Shown piece after piece: positions 7,901 to 16,316 of a DNA stretch of 64,000 bases; the stretch's first letter is position 1; each line of letters begins with the position of its first letter. A program made the translations under genes and the position numbers. The stretch covers positions 3,617,001-3,681,000 of the forward strand of contig NZ_CCXR01000001.1 in the NCBI RefSeq assembly GCF_000821085.1, read 5' to 3'. This stretch comes from Bacillus sp. B-jedd (GTDB taxonomy: Bacteria > Bacillota > Bacilli > Bacillales > Cytobacillaceae). A model generated the notes under the pieces. The model saw only the letters and a list, made by a program, of their open reading frames with translations, searched no databases and was not told the origin of the DNA.

Positions 7901-8395
7901 TTAATTGATCAGCAGAAGCATGGCTTCATTTTTGCCGGCCGCGGTTTCATAGTAGCGGAGCAGGAAGTCGTAGTTTTCAACGAGGTACTCTTTGTCCTCT
8001 TCGCTCCAGCGCTTGTTCATTGGGTAAATTTCATGGCGGTTCAGTTCATTCAGGTCAAAGCGTCCCGCCAGCTCCTCGGGTGCCGTCTGCTTTAATTCCT
8101 GATAGATTTCCCGGACCTCGTTTGGTTCGAAATACCTGAGCGGCCCGTAGCCCATATCCTCGCCAAGCTCATGGCCGCCAAGAATCGCCCTGCCTATATG
8201 TCCGTCGGCCGGCGCGTCAAGGTCGGCTACACCGCTCAGCAGAAAATGAATTCCATGCCATGACTTATCAATATCAAGCTCTTGCTCCTCGATTTCCTCC
8301 ATTTCGTAAACGAGATCCCCTGCTTCATCGGGATTTGCTTTCAGCACCTTCAGTGTGTCAGCGGAAACCCTGAAAAAACTCGCAATCATACCCAT
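7901..8395 (-). CDS. DUF1877 (YfbM-like) protein
   Basis: 164 residues starting MGMIASFFRVS. This N-terminus and the later blocks SWHGIHFLLSG and GPLRYFEPNEVREIYQEL are the signature of the DUF1877/YfbM family, which is soluble and of unknown function. The ATG at 8395 is preceded by AAGGAGTG at ideal spacing; an upstream in-frame Met lacks one. It is the middle gene of a three-gene operon with two hypothetical genes. Proteins of this family are often found among polymorphic-toxin immunity genes, but no toxin gene is visible here. Confidence 0.8.
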   Translation of the reverse strand: MGMIASFFRVSADTLKVLKANPDEAGDLVYEMEEIEEQELDIDKSWHGIHFLLSGVADLDAPADGHIGRAILGGHELGEDMGYGPLRYFEPNEVREIYQELKQTAPEELAGRFDLNELNRHEIYPMNKRWSEEDKEYLVENYDFLLRYYETAAGKNEAMLLLIN

Positions 8396-8408
8396 TTGAA
8401 ACACTCCT

Positions 8409-8936
8409 TCATTTAATATAACCAGCATAAATCAGACATTTAAGATAATTATGGAAAAGTTCATTGCCAAGGTGGCAATCTTTCTCATCAATGCCATCTA
8501 AAACGCACATCTCGTAATAAAGCTTATCACCAATTCCCTGAAGGTGAAAATTGCTCATATGTATGTTGTCTTCACTCTCAAGGATAATGTTGATCCTTTT
8601 TCCCGCTTGAATGTCATGCCACATTTGTTGCACTGTGAATTCGAATTCCTCAGGTTCGTTTTGCAAATCTAAAACCATACTGAACAAATCTAATTTTTCC
8701 GCCGGTGAATACAGTTCTTGAAGTACATCATGATCGGTTATGACATAATATCTCTTGGCACTTGGCAAACTCTCCTCATCCAAATCCACGAGGCTCACCT
8801 GTTCCTCAACCGCCTTATATTTCTTTTTCAAAACAGCCCCAATCTCATCCAACGTATAGCGGCGAGGAAAACCCAACTCCTCATACCTCCGAACAACATC
8901 CTTCACAAAATCATCCAAATACACATCAAAACCCAT
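8409..8936 (-). CDS. Hypothetical protein, first gene of the DUF1877 operon
   Basis: About 175 residues, acidic and soluble, with no signal or membrane segment. Visible blocks are YTLDEIGAVLKKKY, a run of acidic residues near 55, and a C-terminal helix (NYLKCLIYAGYI). I do not recognise the family. The ATG at 8936 follows AGGAGGG, and 13 bp separate its stop from the DUF1877 start, so the genes are co-transcribed. Confidence 0.5.
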   Translation of the reverse strand: MGFDVYLDDFVKDVVRRYEELGFPRRYTLDEIGAVLKKKYKAVEEQVSLVDLDEESLPSAKRYYVITDHDVLQELYSPAEKLDLFSMVLDLQNEPEEFEFTVQQMWHDIQAGKRINIILESEDNIHMSNFHLQGIGDKLYYEMCVLDGIDEKDCHLGNELFHNYLKCLIYAGYIK

Positions 8937-8974
8937 CAAAAACCCTCCTCATAGAAGTGAAGAACGATCCCCCG

Positions 8975-9040
8975 AGTGAAGCAGGGGAACGGTTCTACTG
9001 CTTCTTTCGGGTGTCGAATGAAGCGCTGGAACCGTCCTCA
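8975..9040. repeat. Dispersed REP-like palindrome, copy 2
   Basis: GAAGCAGGGGAACGGTTCTACTG on one side and GAATGAAGCGCTGGAACCGTCC on the other form an imperfect palindrome. Its right end touches the stop codon of the small membrane-protein gene. Confidence 0.75.
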
Positions 9041-9193
9041 TCCCTCCTTATATAGCCAGGGCAGGAGGGGAGGCGTTCCCGCTTCAGGCAGGAAAAAGAT
9101 AAAAACAAAAAGAGCAATGAGCGGGATGATTAAAAATAAGACAAAGACTACTAACATCCCTGCATTAATTACTTTATCTAATGATTTATTAAT
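9038..9193 (-). CDS. Small single-span membrane protein with a possible ATT start
   Basis: 51 residues if translation begins at ATT (9193). A perfect AAAGGAGG lies 9-10 bp upstream of that codon, and the frame continues with NKSLDKVINAG, a 26-residue hydrophobic stretch ending FIFFLPEAG, and a short Pro-rich tail. No ATG, GTG or TTG lies at the right distance from the ribosome site; the first ATG is at codon 13 (9157) with a poor site. Either a rare ATT start, as in infC, or decay from ATG would explain this. No family recognised. Confidence 0.4.
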   Translation of the reverse strand: MNKSLDKVINAGMLVVFVLFLIIPLIALFVFIFFLPEAGTPPLLPWLYKEG

Positions 9194-9437
9194 CCTGCAC
9201 TCCCTCCTTTGGGAAACTCGATTATCTCAAGAAATCTTTACACACCAGAACCGAAACTTAACTTAATCAAACCACAAAGAGGGAAAGTATACTATTTTTT
9301 ATCTTAACATGCCGCAGTGATTCAGCGGGATGTTCCGGCTGCTATTTTCGAGGGAAGTACGGGGACGGTTCCTTTGTAAGATTTTTATTGAAGTTGGAGA
9401 AAGTAGTTGTAGGGTTTTTGTTGGATGGAGGATGTTT

Positions 9438-10658
9438 ATGGATTTGCATTCTGGGAGTTTTTTTTGGCGGGCTACGTTTCCCGAGGCACCTGTTTACAAA
9501 CCGATGGATGAGGATGTTATGTGTGATGTGTTGATTGTTGGCGGGGGCAGTTCGGGGGCACAGTGTGCGTATTATTTTGCCGATAGCGGCCTTGATGTCG
9601 TTGTGATTGAGAAAAGCACGGTTGGCAGCGGGACAACGAGTGCAACATCCGCCCTCCTCCAGTATTCGGGCGGAAAGATGTTCAGCAGGCTGGTCAACTC
9701 GTTCGGCATCGTTTACGTCACGCGGCATATGCAACATTTGAAAGGTGCCATTGATGAAATCGAGGCTGCCGCGGGCAAGGTTGCGATTGATTTTGACTTT
9801 ACCCGGCGGGACACGCTTTATTTTGCGAGCAGCCCGGAAGATGTCCGCCCATTGATGGATGAGTATTCGTTCCTGAAGCAGCACGGCTTTCAGGTGGACT
9901 TTTTTGCAAAAAGAGACATTGAGGACAGATATCCTTTTAGCAAAGACGCGGCGATTTATTGCCATGAAGACGGCGAGATGAACCCGTTTAAGTTCGCCCA
10001 CGCGCTGTTGGATTACGTGAGCAGGAAGGGGATCCGCGTTTTTGAGAACACGGAAATGAACGGCCATTATTATGATGATGTCGAAGAGCGGATGGTGATA
10101 AGGACGAAGACGGGCCACTTGATCCGTGCACGGCGGGTTATTTTTGCCGCCGGTTATGAAAGCATGGAGATCCGGAAGGAAAAACGCGCTTCATTCGTCA
10201 GTACGTTTACGGTCACGACGAAGCCGGTCGCGGACCTTTCATCTTGGTACCGAAGGACGCTCATTTGGGAGACAGCCCGGCCGTATTTGTATCTGCGCAC
10301 GACTCCAGACGACCGAATCATTATTGGCGGGCTTGATGAAAACACGTTTTTTCCCGAAGAGCGGGACAGCATGATGATTGGCAAAAGGGATAAACTCCTG
10401 GAAGAATGCCGAAGGCTGTTTCCGGATATCCAGGTTGAGCCAGACTATTTTCTCGCTGCATTCTATGGACGGACTGTCGACAGCCTGCCGATTATTGGTG
10501 TTTACAACGAATTGCCCAGGTGCTACTTCCTATTCGGCTTTGGCGACAGCGGCCTCGTCTACAGCCAAACCCTCGCAAAATTCATCGCCAGCCACATCCT
10601 GCACGGCAGCGTTAGCGACCCGGAATTTGAGATGTATCTGCCGAATAGGATGAAATAA
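9438..10658 (+). CDS. FAD-dependent oxidoreductase (DAO family)
   Basis: 406 residues. A Rossmann FAD motif is present at 31-40 (VLIVGGGSSG) with the acidic VVIEKS end of strand 2. GSGTTSATSALLQY is the usual loop of the D-amino-acid oxidase/glycerol-3-phosphate dehydrogenase superfamily. A C-terminal FAD contact block (IIGVYNELPRCYFLFGFGDSGL) closes the fold. A short N-terminal segment (FFWRATFPEAP) resembles oxidoreductases of the YurR/OrdL kind, so an amine or amino-acid substrate is likely. The start at 9438 is supported by GGAGG 6 bp upstream; an earlier TTG/ATG region overlaps repeat DNA. It is soluble and transcribed alone. Confidence 0.85.
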   Translation: MDLHSGSFFWRATFPEAPVYKPMDEDVMCDVLIVGGGSSGAQCAYYFADSGLDVVVIEKSTVGSGTTSATSALLQYSGGKMFSRLVNSFGIVYVTRHMQHLKGAIDEIEAAAGKVAIDFDFTRRDTLYFASSPEDVRPLMDEYSFLKQHGFQVDFFAKRDIEDRYPFSKDAAIYCHEDGEMNPFKFAHALLDYVSRKGIRVFENTEMNGHYYDDVEERMVIRTKTGHLIRARRVIFAAGYESMEIRKEKRASFVSTFTVTTKPVADLSSWYRRTLIWETARPYLYLRTTPDDRIIIGGLDENTFFPEERDSMMIGKRDKLLEECRRLFPDIQVEPDYFLAAFYGRTVDSLPIIGVYNELPRCYFLFGFGDSGLVYSQTLAKFIASHILHGSVSDPEFEMYLPNRMK

Positions 10659-10659
10659 G

Positions 10660-10726
10660 ACAGGGGACAGTTTTACTGCTTCATTCGTCACCCTAAAGAA
10701 GCGATGGAGCCGCCCCCTGCTTCATT
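10660..10726. repeat. Dispersed REP-like palindrome, copy 3
   Basis: CAGGGGACAGTTTTACTGCTTC pairs with GAAGCGATGGAGCCGCCCCCTG. It begins 2 bp after the oxidoreductase stop. Confidence 0.7.
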
Positions 10727-10804
10727 AGGGAGATGCCAACTTTTGGTTATTTATGTTAATATCAGAAAAGCGGAATGTAAATTATTTAGGAGAGTTGGTG
10801 GTTT

Positions 10805-11179
10805 ATGGGGCGAATGAAGAGAATTTTAGTTTGGGGAATTGTGGTTGGGTTGTTGCTAGTTAGTTATTATCCGTTGAAGCTTCGCGGGGCGTTAGCGCAG
10901 GAGGAAAACCCGATGAGGCACTTGCTTGCAATTATGAAGGTGGATTTCACGACTAGTCAGTATGAGAAGGTTTCGAAGGACGAGTTTGGGAATATTTATA
11001 TTTCCAACTCCTCGCATCGTCCGTTAAAAGATTACATGCGTCAGCACGGTTGGAAATTTACTGAGCAGTATGGTTCAGGGCTTGAGTTTGAGAAGGATGG
11101 GAATAAAACCGTTGTGGTATTGAGGCATTATTCAGGGTTTTATAATCTCTGGCACGTTCCTTTTGAGGTATTAGAATAG
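10805..11179 (+). CDS. Hypothetical exported or membrane-anchored protein
   Basis: 124 residues. Residues 4-30 form an N-terminal membrane segment or signal peptide (RILVWGIVVGLLLVSYYPL, with an ALAQEE stretch as a possible cleavage region). The rest is a small soluble domain with PLKDYMRQHGWKFTEQYGSGLEFEKDG, reminiscent of short extracytoplasmic domains in Bacillus hypothetical proteins. GGAGAG precedes the ATG. I cannot assign a family. It lies 75 bp before the next secreted protein gene and may share its transcript. Confidence 0.55.
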   Translation: MGRMKRILVWGIVVGLLLVSYYPLKLRGALAQEENPMRHLLAIMKVDFTTSQYEKVSKDEFGNIYISNSSHRPLKDYMRQHGWKFTEQYGSGLEFEKDGNKTVVVLRHYSGFYNLWHVPFEVLE

Positions 11180-11253
11180 ACGAGAACCTATTTCCGGCAA
11201 AATTGGCAGGCTGCTAGATGGGCAAGCATTTGACCTTTTCAGGGGTGGATGAC

Positions 11254-11814
11254 GTGAGAAAATTAACGACTTTTGTACTTTACCTTTGTTTGAGTTTCAT
11301 AGTTTTGATGGCGGCTCCGAATGTAAGCTATGCCTGTAAATGTATTGATAAACCTCCTGTAGAGCAGGAGCTGAAGACTTCCAGTGCTGTTTTTTCAGGT
11401 AAAGTGATTGAAATCAGGGAAGAAAAGCGGAATGAAGGTGTTGTTGAAAAGGTATTGTTCGAGGTGAATCAGACCTGGAAAGGTCCAGCCGAATCACAGA
11501 TCATTCTTGAATCCATCCAGTCTTCATGCAGCTTTACCTTTAGGAAAGGAATGGAGTATATTGTATACGCCGTCCCAAATTCGGAGACAAATGACAAAAC
11601 GGCGTTGACCACAGGGGTTTGCGACCGGACGGCCCTGCTGGAAAATGCGGAAGAAGATTTGAAACTTCTTGGCGATAGCCGCCAACCGACTAAGGAAGTC
11701 AATCGTGAGGATGAAATGGACTCCCCCGGGCTTGCGCGGTTATTGTGGATTCCAGGTGCAGGCATTGCTGGCATTGCGGGATTAGGCTATTGGATTTGGC
11801 GGAGGAAGAAGTAA
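11254..11814 (+). CDS. Secreted NTR/TIMP-like protein with C-terminal membrane anchor
   Basis: 186 residues from the GTG at 11254 (AGGGGTGG upstream). A signal peptide (1-26) ends at SYACKCI, and mature Cys residues CKC start a netrin/TIMP-like OB fold: VEQELKTSSAVFSGKVIEI, then QTWKGP, SSCSFTF and GVCDRTALL. The spacing of the Cys residues matches bacterial relatives. A C-terminal hydrophobic helix (LLWIPGAGIAGIAGLGYWIW) followed by RRKK anchors it to the membrane, as in LPXTG-less tail-anchored wall proteins. Function is unknown, possibly protease inhibition or cell-surface binding. Confidence 0.75.
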   Translation: MRKLTTFVLYLCLSFIVLMAAPNVSYACKCIDKPPVEQELKTSSAVFSGKVIEIREEKRNEGVVEKVLFEVNQTWKGPAESQIILESIQSSCSFTFRKGMEYIVYAVPNSETNDKTALTTGVCDRTALLENAEEDLKLLGDSRQPTKEVNREDEMDSPGLARLLWIPGAGIAGIAGLGYWIWRRKK

Positions 11815-12011
11815 AGCGTCACACCCGGTGAAGCCTGGATGGAGCTTGGATGATATGCATGCACGAAGTATAGATGCGGAACAGATGAAAGCAAAACCCC
11901 GCATCCCCGAAATTCAAACGAGACACATCATGCATAGCAGAAAATCCGTTCTTTTTAAAAAACGAAAAAAGCCAATCCGCGCTGGTTGGGCGGGATGGCT
12001 TTTGACTGGTT

Positions 12012-12461
12012 TTATGATGGATGGACGGGAAGATAAATTTCGACTTCCTCGGCTCCGTTTTCGGTTGGATGGTAGGTTTCGATTATGTATGCCTCGGTGG
12101 CACGGGTGTGGTTGTGGCGCTCTGTCCACTCGAGCAGGGTCTGATGCAGCTGGCCAAGGTCGTTGATGCTTCCTCTTATGGTTGCATACTGGCCCTTGTC
12201 TTCGATATATTCCATGCCATCGGGAACATCACTGGGTGCTTCGCTGACATGCAGCCCAACGTAGTAGTGGCCGTTCAGGTGATCATGACCCTTTTTCTGC
12301 TCAAAAAATCCAACTTCTATATTAATGTGGTCCTGTATTTCTTTTGCACGGCTCATAACCTGCCCTGCGAGTGAGGGGACTTCTGTTGCAAAATCGGCGA
12401 AAGCGCCGCTGCCTTTCAGGCCAACCGCCTTGAATTGTTTCTCGATTATTTTACAGTCCAT
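12012..12461 (-). CDS. GyrI-like / AraC effector-binding domain protein
   Basis: 149 residues forming a single SHS2-type effector-binding domain (CKIIEKQFKAVGLKGSG; YYVGLHVSEAPSDVPDGMEYIEDKGQYATI; ending VEIYLPV). There is no helix-turn-helix, so this is a stand-alone ligand-binding protein of the SOUL/GyrI-like type. Related proteins bind hydrophobic cationic compounds or hydrolyse small esters. GAGGGAG lies upstream of the ATG. It is followed downstream by nothing on the same strand. Confidence 0.8.
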   Translation of the reverse strand: MDCKIIEKQFKAVGLKGSGAFADFATEVPSLAGQVMSRAKEIQDHINIEVGFFEQKKGHDHLNGHYYVGLHVSEAPSDVPDGMEYIEDKGQYATIRGSINDLGQLHQTLLEWTERHNHTRATEAYIIETYHPTENGAEEVEIYLPVHPS

Positions 12462-12485
12462 TTCGTTTCTCCCTCTTCTATATCT

Positions 12486-12683
12486 CTATTTCACATTCTT
12501 TTCGGACGCTTGTCTGCCATTCTTCCTTCTTTTTTCAAAATAAACTAGACCGTAATAGGCTGCCCAGAAGGCCAAAGCCACGAGGATGGCATTGTGCTTT
12601 TGGCCGGGAGGCAGCATTTTTAAGAGGAAGAAGCCGAGAATGACGAAAGGCGGCAGCAGCAAAAAGTATTTTTTCCAATCCAT
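12486..12683 (-). CDS. Small two-span membrane protein
   Basis: 65 residues with two membrane helices (YFLLLPPFVILGFFLLKML and ILVALAFWAAYYGLVYF) and a basic C-terminus (EKRRKNGRQ). GGAAGGGG is placed well for the ATG. It sits 24 bp before the GyrI-like gene on the same strand, so the two probably form an operon. No known family. Confidence 0.55.
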   Translation of the reverse strand: MDWKKYFLLLPPFVILGFFLLKMLPPGQKHNAILVALAFWAAYYGLVYFEKRRKNGRQASEKNVK

Positions 12684-12825
12684 CGTCTTACCCCTTCCGG
12701 TTCGTCGGCAAGTCAGTTTTTCTGCCGGAACGTTTCCATTGTTACCTAACTATTCTGCAAATAGTAGAAAATACCTTTTTTCTCGTCCTATGCCTCGCAA
12801 AAAAAAAGAAGCAGCTGCCGCCGCT

Positions 12826-14424
12826 TCATTTCAAGTTTACTTTTATCTCTTTGTTGATGTATTGGGTTTTTGAATAGCCGTGAATTTGGATTGCATCGGG
12901 GATAAACTTTTGATTTTGCCCGGAAGCAGCTAATTCGATTTGATGCTCTGTCGAGTAAAAGATTGGTTCTTCAAGTTCATCTATCCGGGGCATGTAGTCG
13001 GCCGCATTATATTTCATTCCATATTTATCGACAAAATAACCGTCAATCATTACGCCGGTTGAGAAATCTCCCTCTTTTGAAAGGAACTCATAATCGAGCA
13101 TTTCGTATTCTCTGTTTGCCTGCAGATCTTCCTTCATGACCATTTTTGTGTGCGGGCCGAATTCCAACTTTTTTATCGTAATTTTGTTGCCTTGATATTC
13201 AAAAGAGAACGGCAACTGTATATCTTCCCCAAGAGCAATCTTCTTCTCGTCCTCAATCTGATATTGAATTGACCCAATCTTTATTTTGACAGAGGTCGGG
13301 TTTTCAAGATACAAGGAATCAAACGATGCCTGCTCCGTCCCCCAACCGTTATCCTCGCTTTGAGAAAAAGTGACTCCTCCAAACAAATCACTCTTCGCTA
13401 CTTTCCCATTCGCTTCAACGCTGGCAATTTTAATATATCCGAGGTTTTTGCCGGAATTACCGTCCTGGTAACGGTATGTCAGCAGCGTTGCCGTTGGTGC
13501 AATCGTCAGCTTTTCAAAAACAATCGAAATTCCATCGACATTTGCCTTCACATTCAGCTTGTGCTCAATCGCGCGATGCTTTTTCACCGGAATTTTAAAA
13601 TCCCAGCTGCCTTCAAGCTGGTCTGCCTTGTTTGATGCATCTGGACCGTTTTCGGCATCGGCACCATTTTCTGTTTCAGACGGATCCTTTACTTCCTCAA
13701 GAAGGCCGATGTTCACATCAAGCAGGGCCTGCTTGTTTTTTATTGGGGCCAGTTGAAGCTTCCCTTTATATACTCCTTCCCGGTCCGAATAAAGGTTCAT
13801 CTGGCTTCTTACCGGTGAATAATCCGGATCGTCTTCTATTTTCCAGTGCTTCTCCTGGTCCTCGAAGGTAATGCCATCACTGTATTTTATCTGATACTTT
13901 TTGCCGCCAACCTTATTCTCCACCTCGTAATAAATGATGGTTTGAAGGTCGTCCGCCGCAACGCTTTTAATTTTTATTTTGACATTATTCTGTTCCGCGG
14001 TTAAATTCAATTCCTCACCGAGGCCTTTATCGATGATTCCTTTCATTTGCTCGTCTTCCTGATGGCTGAAATTTTTCCACCAGTCCGTTAGCGACGCAAA
14101 ACCGCCATTCGCAACAGCCGTTCCAACAAAGAATGTGAGGAAAAGAGCGGCAGCTCCCGCAAGCAGTGCGTTGGCTTTGAAGAATTTTCTCTTTTTGGCT
14201 TCGGACACCCTAACTTTTTTCCTGACATTTTTCATGAAATTAGCTGGTACTGTAATCGTTTCGGCTTCATTCTTGAGAGTTGAAATCATCGCTTTAAGTT
14301 CGGACATTTCATCCTGGCAGCCAGGGCATCCCGCAAAATGGTTTTCCAACTCGGTTCGCATCTTCTCATCCAGATTCCCGTCCATATAATCGAGGAATAA
14401 ATCCTTTACGTCATGACAAAGCAT
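12826..14424 (-). CDS. Zinc-finger anti-sigma factor with DUF4179 domain
   Basis: 532 residues. The N-terminus has the anti-sigma zinc-finger signature: H29-x3-C33-x2-C36 (HFAGCPGC) with Cys3 as a likely further ligand. One membrane helix follows near 90-110 (ANALLAGAAALFLTFFVG). The large outer part is a DUF4179 beta domain plus an extra immunoglobulin-like region, with an acidic low-complexity linker (NGADAENGPDAS). The ATG at 14424 has GGAGGTGG upstream and overlaps the sigma-factor stop by 14 bp, indicating translational coupling. It should hold the neighbouring ECF sigma at the membrane until an envelope signal is received. Confidence 0.9.
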   Translation of the reverse strand: MLCHDVKDLFLDYMDGNLDEKMRTELENHFAGCPGCQDEMSELKAMISTLKNEAETITVPANFMKNVRKKVRVSEAKKRKFFKANALLAGAAALFLTFFVGTAVANGGFASLTDWWKNFSHQEDEQMKGIIDKGLGEELNLTAEQNNVKIKIKSVAADDLQTIIYYEVENKVGGKKYQIKYSDGITFEDQEKHWKIEDDPDYSPVRSQMNLYSDREGVYKGKLQLAPIKNKQALLDVNIGLLEEVKDPSETENGADAENGPDASNKADQLEGSWDFKIPVKKHRAIEHKLNVKANVDGISIVFEKLTIAPTATLLTYRYQDGNSGKNLGYIKIASVEANGKVAKSDLFGGVTFSQSEDNGWGTEQASFDSLYLENPTSVKIKIGSIQYQIEDEKKIALGEDIQLPFSFEYQGNKITIKKLEFGPHTKMVMKEDLQANREYEMLDYEFLSKEGDFSTGVMIDGYFVDKYGMKYNAADYMPRIDELEEPIFYSTEHQIELAASGQNQKFIPDAIQIHGYSKTQYINKEIKVNLK

Positions 14425-14977
14425 GGTCTTCGCCACCTCCGATTTCTTTTCTAAGGATAATAAGGCCACGGTAAAGCCTTGATTTTACCGTCCCAACCGG
14501 CAGGTTCAGCGCGGCCGCGATTTCTTCCTGGGCATATCCTTTCAAGTATTTGAGGATGACGACTTCCCGGTATTTTTCCTCGAGCTGATGCAATGCATCA
14601 AGCATGTCTATGTTGGCCTCACGGTCTATGTAGCCGCCCGCCGATGTTGCTGATATTTGGTGGTCTGCTGCCATTTGGTGCTCTTGGGCTTCCTGCTGTA
14701 TCCGGCTATTTTTGCGATAAAAATCCCGGCATTCATTAATAAAAATAGAAGTAACCCACGTCTCAAAATAGTTATCCTCGCGGAGCTGGTGAATTTTATC
14801 GTGCACCTTGATGACCGTATTATGAAAAACATCCTCGATATCATGATGATTCTTTAAATACGCCCACCCGATCCGATAATACTTCTCCTTCCGGGCATCA
14901 AACCAATCCAGCACAGCCGCCATATCTCTCTTCTTAATCTTCTTTACAATAATGGCATCCTTTATCGCCGCAATCAC
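14411..14977 (-). CDS. ECF-type RNA polymerase sigma factor
   Basis: 188 residues from the GTG at 14977, which has AAGGGGGAG 9 bp upstream. An alternative TTG start at 15082 has no ribosome site and an A-rich low-complexity tail. Region 2 is RIGWAYLKNHHDIEDVFHNTVIKVHDKI with ETWVTSIFINECRDFYRKN. Region 4 is LEEKYREVVILKYLKGYAQEEIAAAL, then LPVGTVKSRLYRGL. It is the first gene of a coupled pair with the zinc-finger anti-sigma gene. The lack of a clear -35 GAAC/-10 CGT pair upstream leaves autoregulation unproven. Confidence 0.9.
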   Translation of the reverse strand: MIAAIKDAIIVKKIKKRDMAAVLDWFDARKEKYYRIGWAYLKNHHDIEDVFHNTVIKVHDKIHQLREDNYFETWVTSIFINECRDFYRKNSRIQQEAQEHQMAADHQISATSAGGYIDREANIDMLDALHQLEEKYREVVILKYLKGYAQEEIAAALNLPVGTVKSRLYRGLIILRKEIGGGEDHALS

Positions 14978-15106
14978 AACCGCCAACTCCCCCTTCTCCG
15001 AACGGTTACGTAAATTAGAGCGAACCGACTGGGAAAAAGTTCCCGCCAATTGGCCAATTATTTTTTTTTTGCTTTTGGACAAGACTTTGTTATCCTAGAT
15101 TGTTGA

Positions 15107-15236
15107 TTTCCACTCCGGGGACATGCTTTCCGCGGGGCGGACCGTGGAGCCTCCTCGGCGTCATAGACGCCTGTGGGGTCTCCACGTGCCGCTTCATCCC
15201 GCCGGAGTCAGTCCCCTCCGTTACAATCAACTTCTT
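15107..15236 (-). repeat. MITE-like repeat core, degenerate copy
   Basis: A GC-rich segment running from TTGATTTCCACTCCGG to the CAATCAACTT end, with internal GGAGCCTCCTCGGCG and CTGTGGGGTCTCCACG. It shares its layout with the elements at 21.1 and 34.7 kb but not their outer ends. Confidence 0.65.
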
Positions 15237-15287
15237 GAAAATCAACACTCAACTTTAAATGAGCATTGGACAAAGAAAAAGTGAGCA

Positions 15288-15348
15288 CGGGGACAGTTCC
15301 GCTGCTTCGTTCTGTAGAATGAATCGGAAACCGCCCTCTGTCTCATTA
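15288..15348. repeat. Dispersed REP-like palindrome, copy 4
   Basis: CGGGGACAGTTCCGCTGCTTCG pairs with GAATCGGAAACCGCCCTCTG. It abuts the ykkD stop. Confidence 0.65.
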
Positions 15349-15663
15349 TTATGATATCAGTTTGAGGCCGATCGCGGAGCCGAGGATGAGGGTGATAAAG
15401 AGGATTCTTTTCCAATCCTTTGATTCTCCGTAGAGGAGCATGCCAAGGACGGCTCCACCGGATGCGCCGATGCCGGTCCAGATGGCGTAGGCGGTGCCCA
15501 TCGGGAGGGATTTCATGGCGTGAGCGAGGAAAAGGAAGCTCGCTGTAAAACCGATGACCAGCAGGGAGGCCGACTGCCAGTTCCTCCTTTGATTTAGCCG
15601 GTTGATCATAGTCACGCCAAACATTTCGCATAGTCCCGCAATTACTAATGAAATCCATGCCAT
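15349..15663 (-). CDS. ykkD: SMR-family guanidinium exporter subunit
   Basis: 104 residues with four membrane helices. The conserved membrane Glu of small multidrug resistance proteins is E13 (LVIAGLCEMFGV). The family signature MGTAYAIWTGIGASGG is present near 55-70. Its start overlaps the stop of the partner SMR gene by one base (TAATG), so two dissimilar subunits are made together, as for heterodimeric YkkCD. The guanidine-I riboswitch upstream makes guanidinium the likely substrate, exported in exchange for protons. Confidence 0.85.
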   Translation of the reverse strand: MAWISLVIAGLCEMFGVTMINRLNQRRNWQSASLLVIGFTASFLFLAHAMKSLPMGTAYAIWTGIGASGGAVLGMLLYGESKDWKRILFITLILGSAIGLKLIS

Positions 15664-16004
15664 TACGTTTCAGCTCCTTCCCCATCATTTTCGATTGTGA
15701 CCAGCTTCAAGCCCATCACACCTATAAGCAATACCAAAATCAGCATGATTTTAGCGATTTTAAACGGCTCCCCGAAGAAAACAATGTCCGTGAAAACAGT
15801 TCCCGCTGTACCAAGCCCAACAAAAACCGCGTAAACCGTCCCGACCGGCAGCTTGCGGCTCGCATCGATTAGTAAATAAAAGCTGGCGATAATTGCAAAA
15901 GCGGTTCCCGCCCATTCCAATACGCTGTCCGCGTGCTTCAAACCGATGACCCAGAATACCTCAAAAAAAGCAGCAATTAAAACTTTTACCCAGTTTGCAT
16001 TCAT
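15663..16004 (-). CDS. ykkC: SMR-family guanidinium exporter subunit
   Basis: 113 residues and four helices. The conserved Glu is in [17 protein letters not shown] and the second-half signature is [16 protein letters not shown]. The ATG at 16004 follows GGAGG by 10 bp; a Met 14 codons upstream lies inside the riboswitch terminator region and is rejected. It is the first gene after a guanidine-I riboswitch and is overlapped by the second SMR gene. The pair corresponds to YkkC and YkkD of Bacillus subtilis. Confidence 0.85.
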   Translation of the reverse strand: MNANWVKVLIAAFFEVFWVIGLKHADSVLEWAGTAFAIIASFYLLIDASRKLPVGTVYAVFVGLGTAGTVFTDIVFFGEPFKIAKIMLILVLLIGVMGLKLVTIENDGEGAET

Positions 16005-16043
16005 CTTGTTGCAACCTCCATAATATGTTTTTTGCATAAAAAA

Positions 16044-16172
16044 CAAAAAAGCCTGAAAGATGACTGAAAACAGTCTCTCCCAGGCTTTTATCCCTCCGTG
16101 GCACAGCCTTAGCTGTGAGTTTTCTCTCGGACCAGACCAGCCACCATGCTGCGGAACCCTAGAAAACGTTTA
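16044..16172 (-). promoter_or_regulatory. Guanidine-I (ykkC) riboswitch with terminator
   Basis: Read on the minus strand, the conserved ykkC landmarks occur in order: CTAGGGTTCCGC, CTGGTCCGAGAGAAAAC, CCACGGAGGGATAAAAGCC and TGGGAGA. The last block is also the 5' arm of a terminator, AAGCCTG (16087-16081) pairing with CAGGCTT (16055-16049), followed by a T run. Ligand binding should disrupt this terminator and allow ykkCD expression. This class is known to bind guanidinium. Confidence 0.9.
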
Positions 16173-16191
16173 TATGCAATTCATAACATTC

Positions 16192-16219
16192 ATTATACAC
16201 AAAACTGCGTCCCCTTCAA
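16192..16219 (-). promoter_or_regulatory. Sigma-A promoter of the ykkCD transcript
   Basis: On the minus strand, TTGAAG (16219-16214) and TATAAT (16197-16192) are separated by 16 bp. Transcription would start about 15 bp before the riboswitch aptamer. Confidence 0.7.
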
Positions 16220-16267
16220 GTCGGGAGCATCGGTATCTCTTTCCAAATGAAAAGGTGAAGTTACACG

Positions 16268-16315
16268 TGGGCGGTCCCCCTGCTTCCACCGAATGAAACG
16301 CCGAAACCGCTCCGC
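16268..16315. repeat. Dispersed REP-like palindrome, copy 5 (short)
   Basis: GGGCGGTCCCCCTGCTTC and GAATGAAACGCCGAAACCGCTCC form a diverged copy ending 2 bp before the PAS-STAS gene stop. Confidence 0.5.
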
Positions 16316-16316
16316 T

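Noticed and set aside
9342..10118. 258-codon frame on the minus strand inside the FAD oxidoreductase gene
   Set aside because: It is the antisense shadow of a clear Rossmann-fold gene and has no ribosome site.
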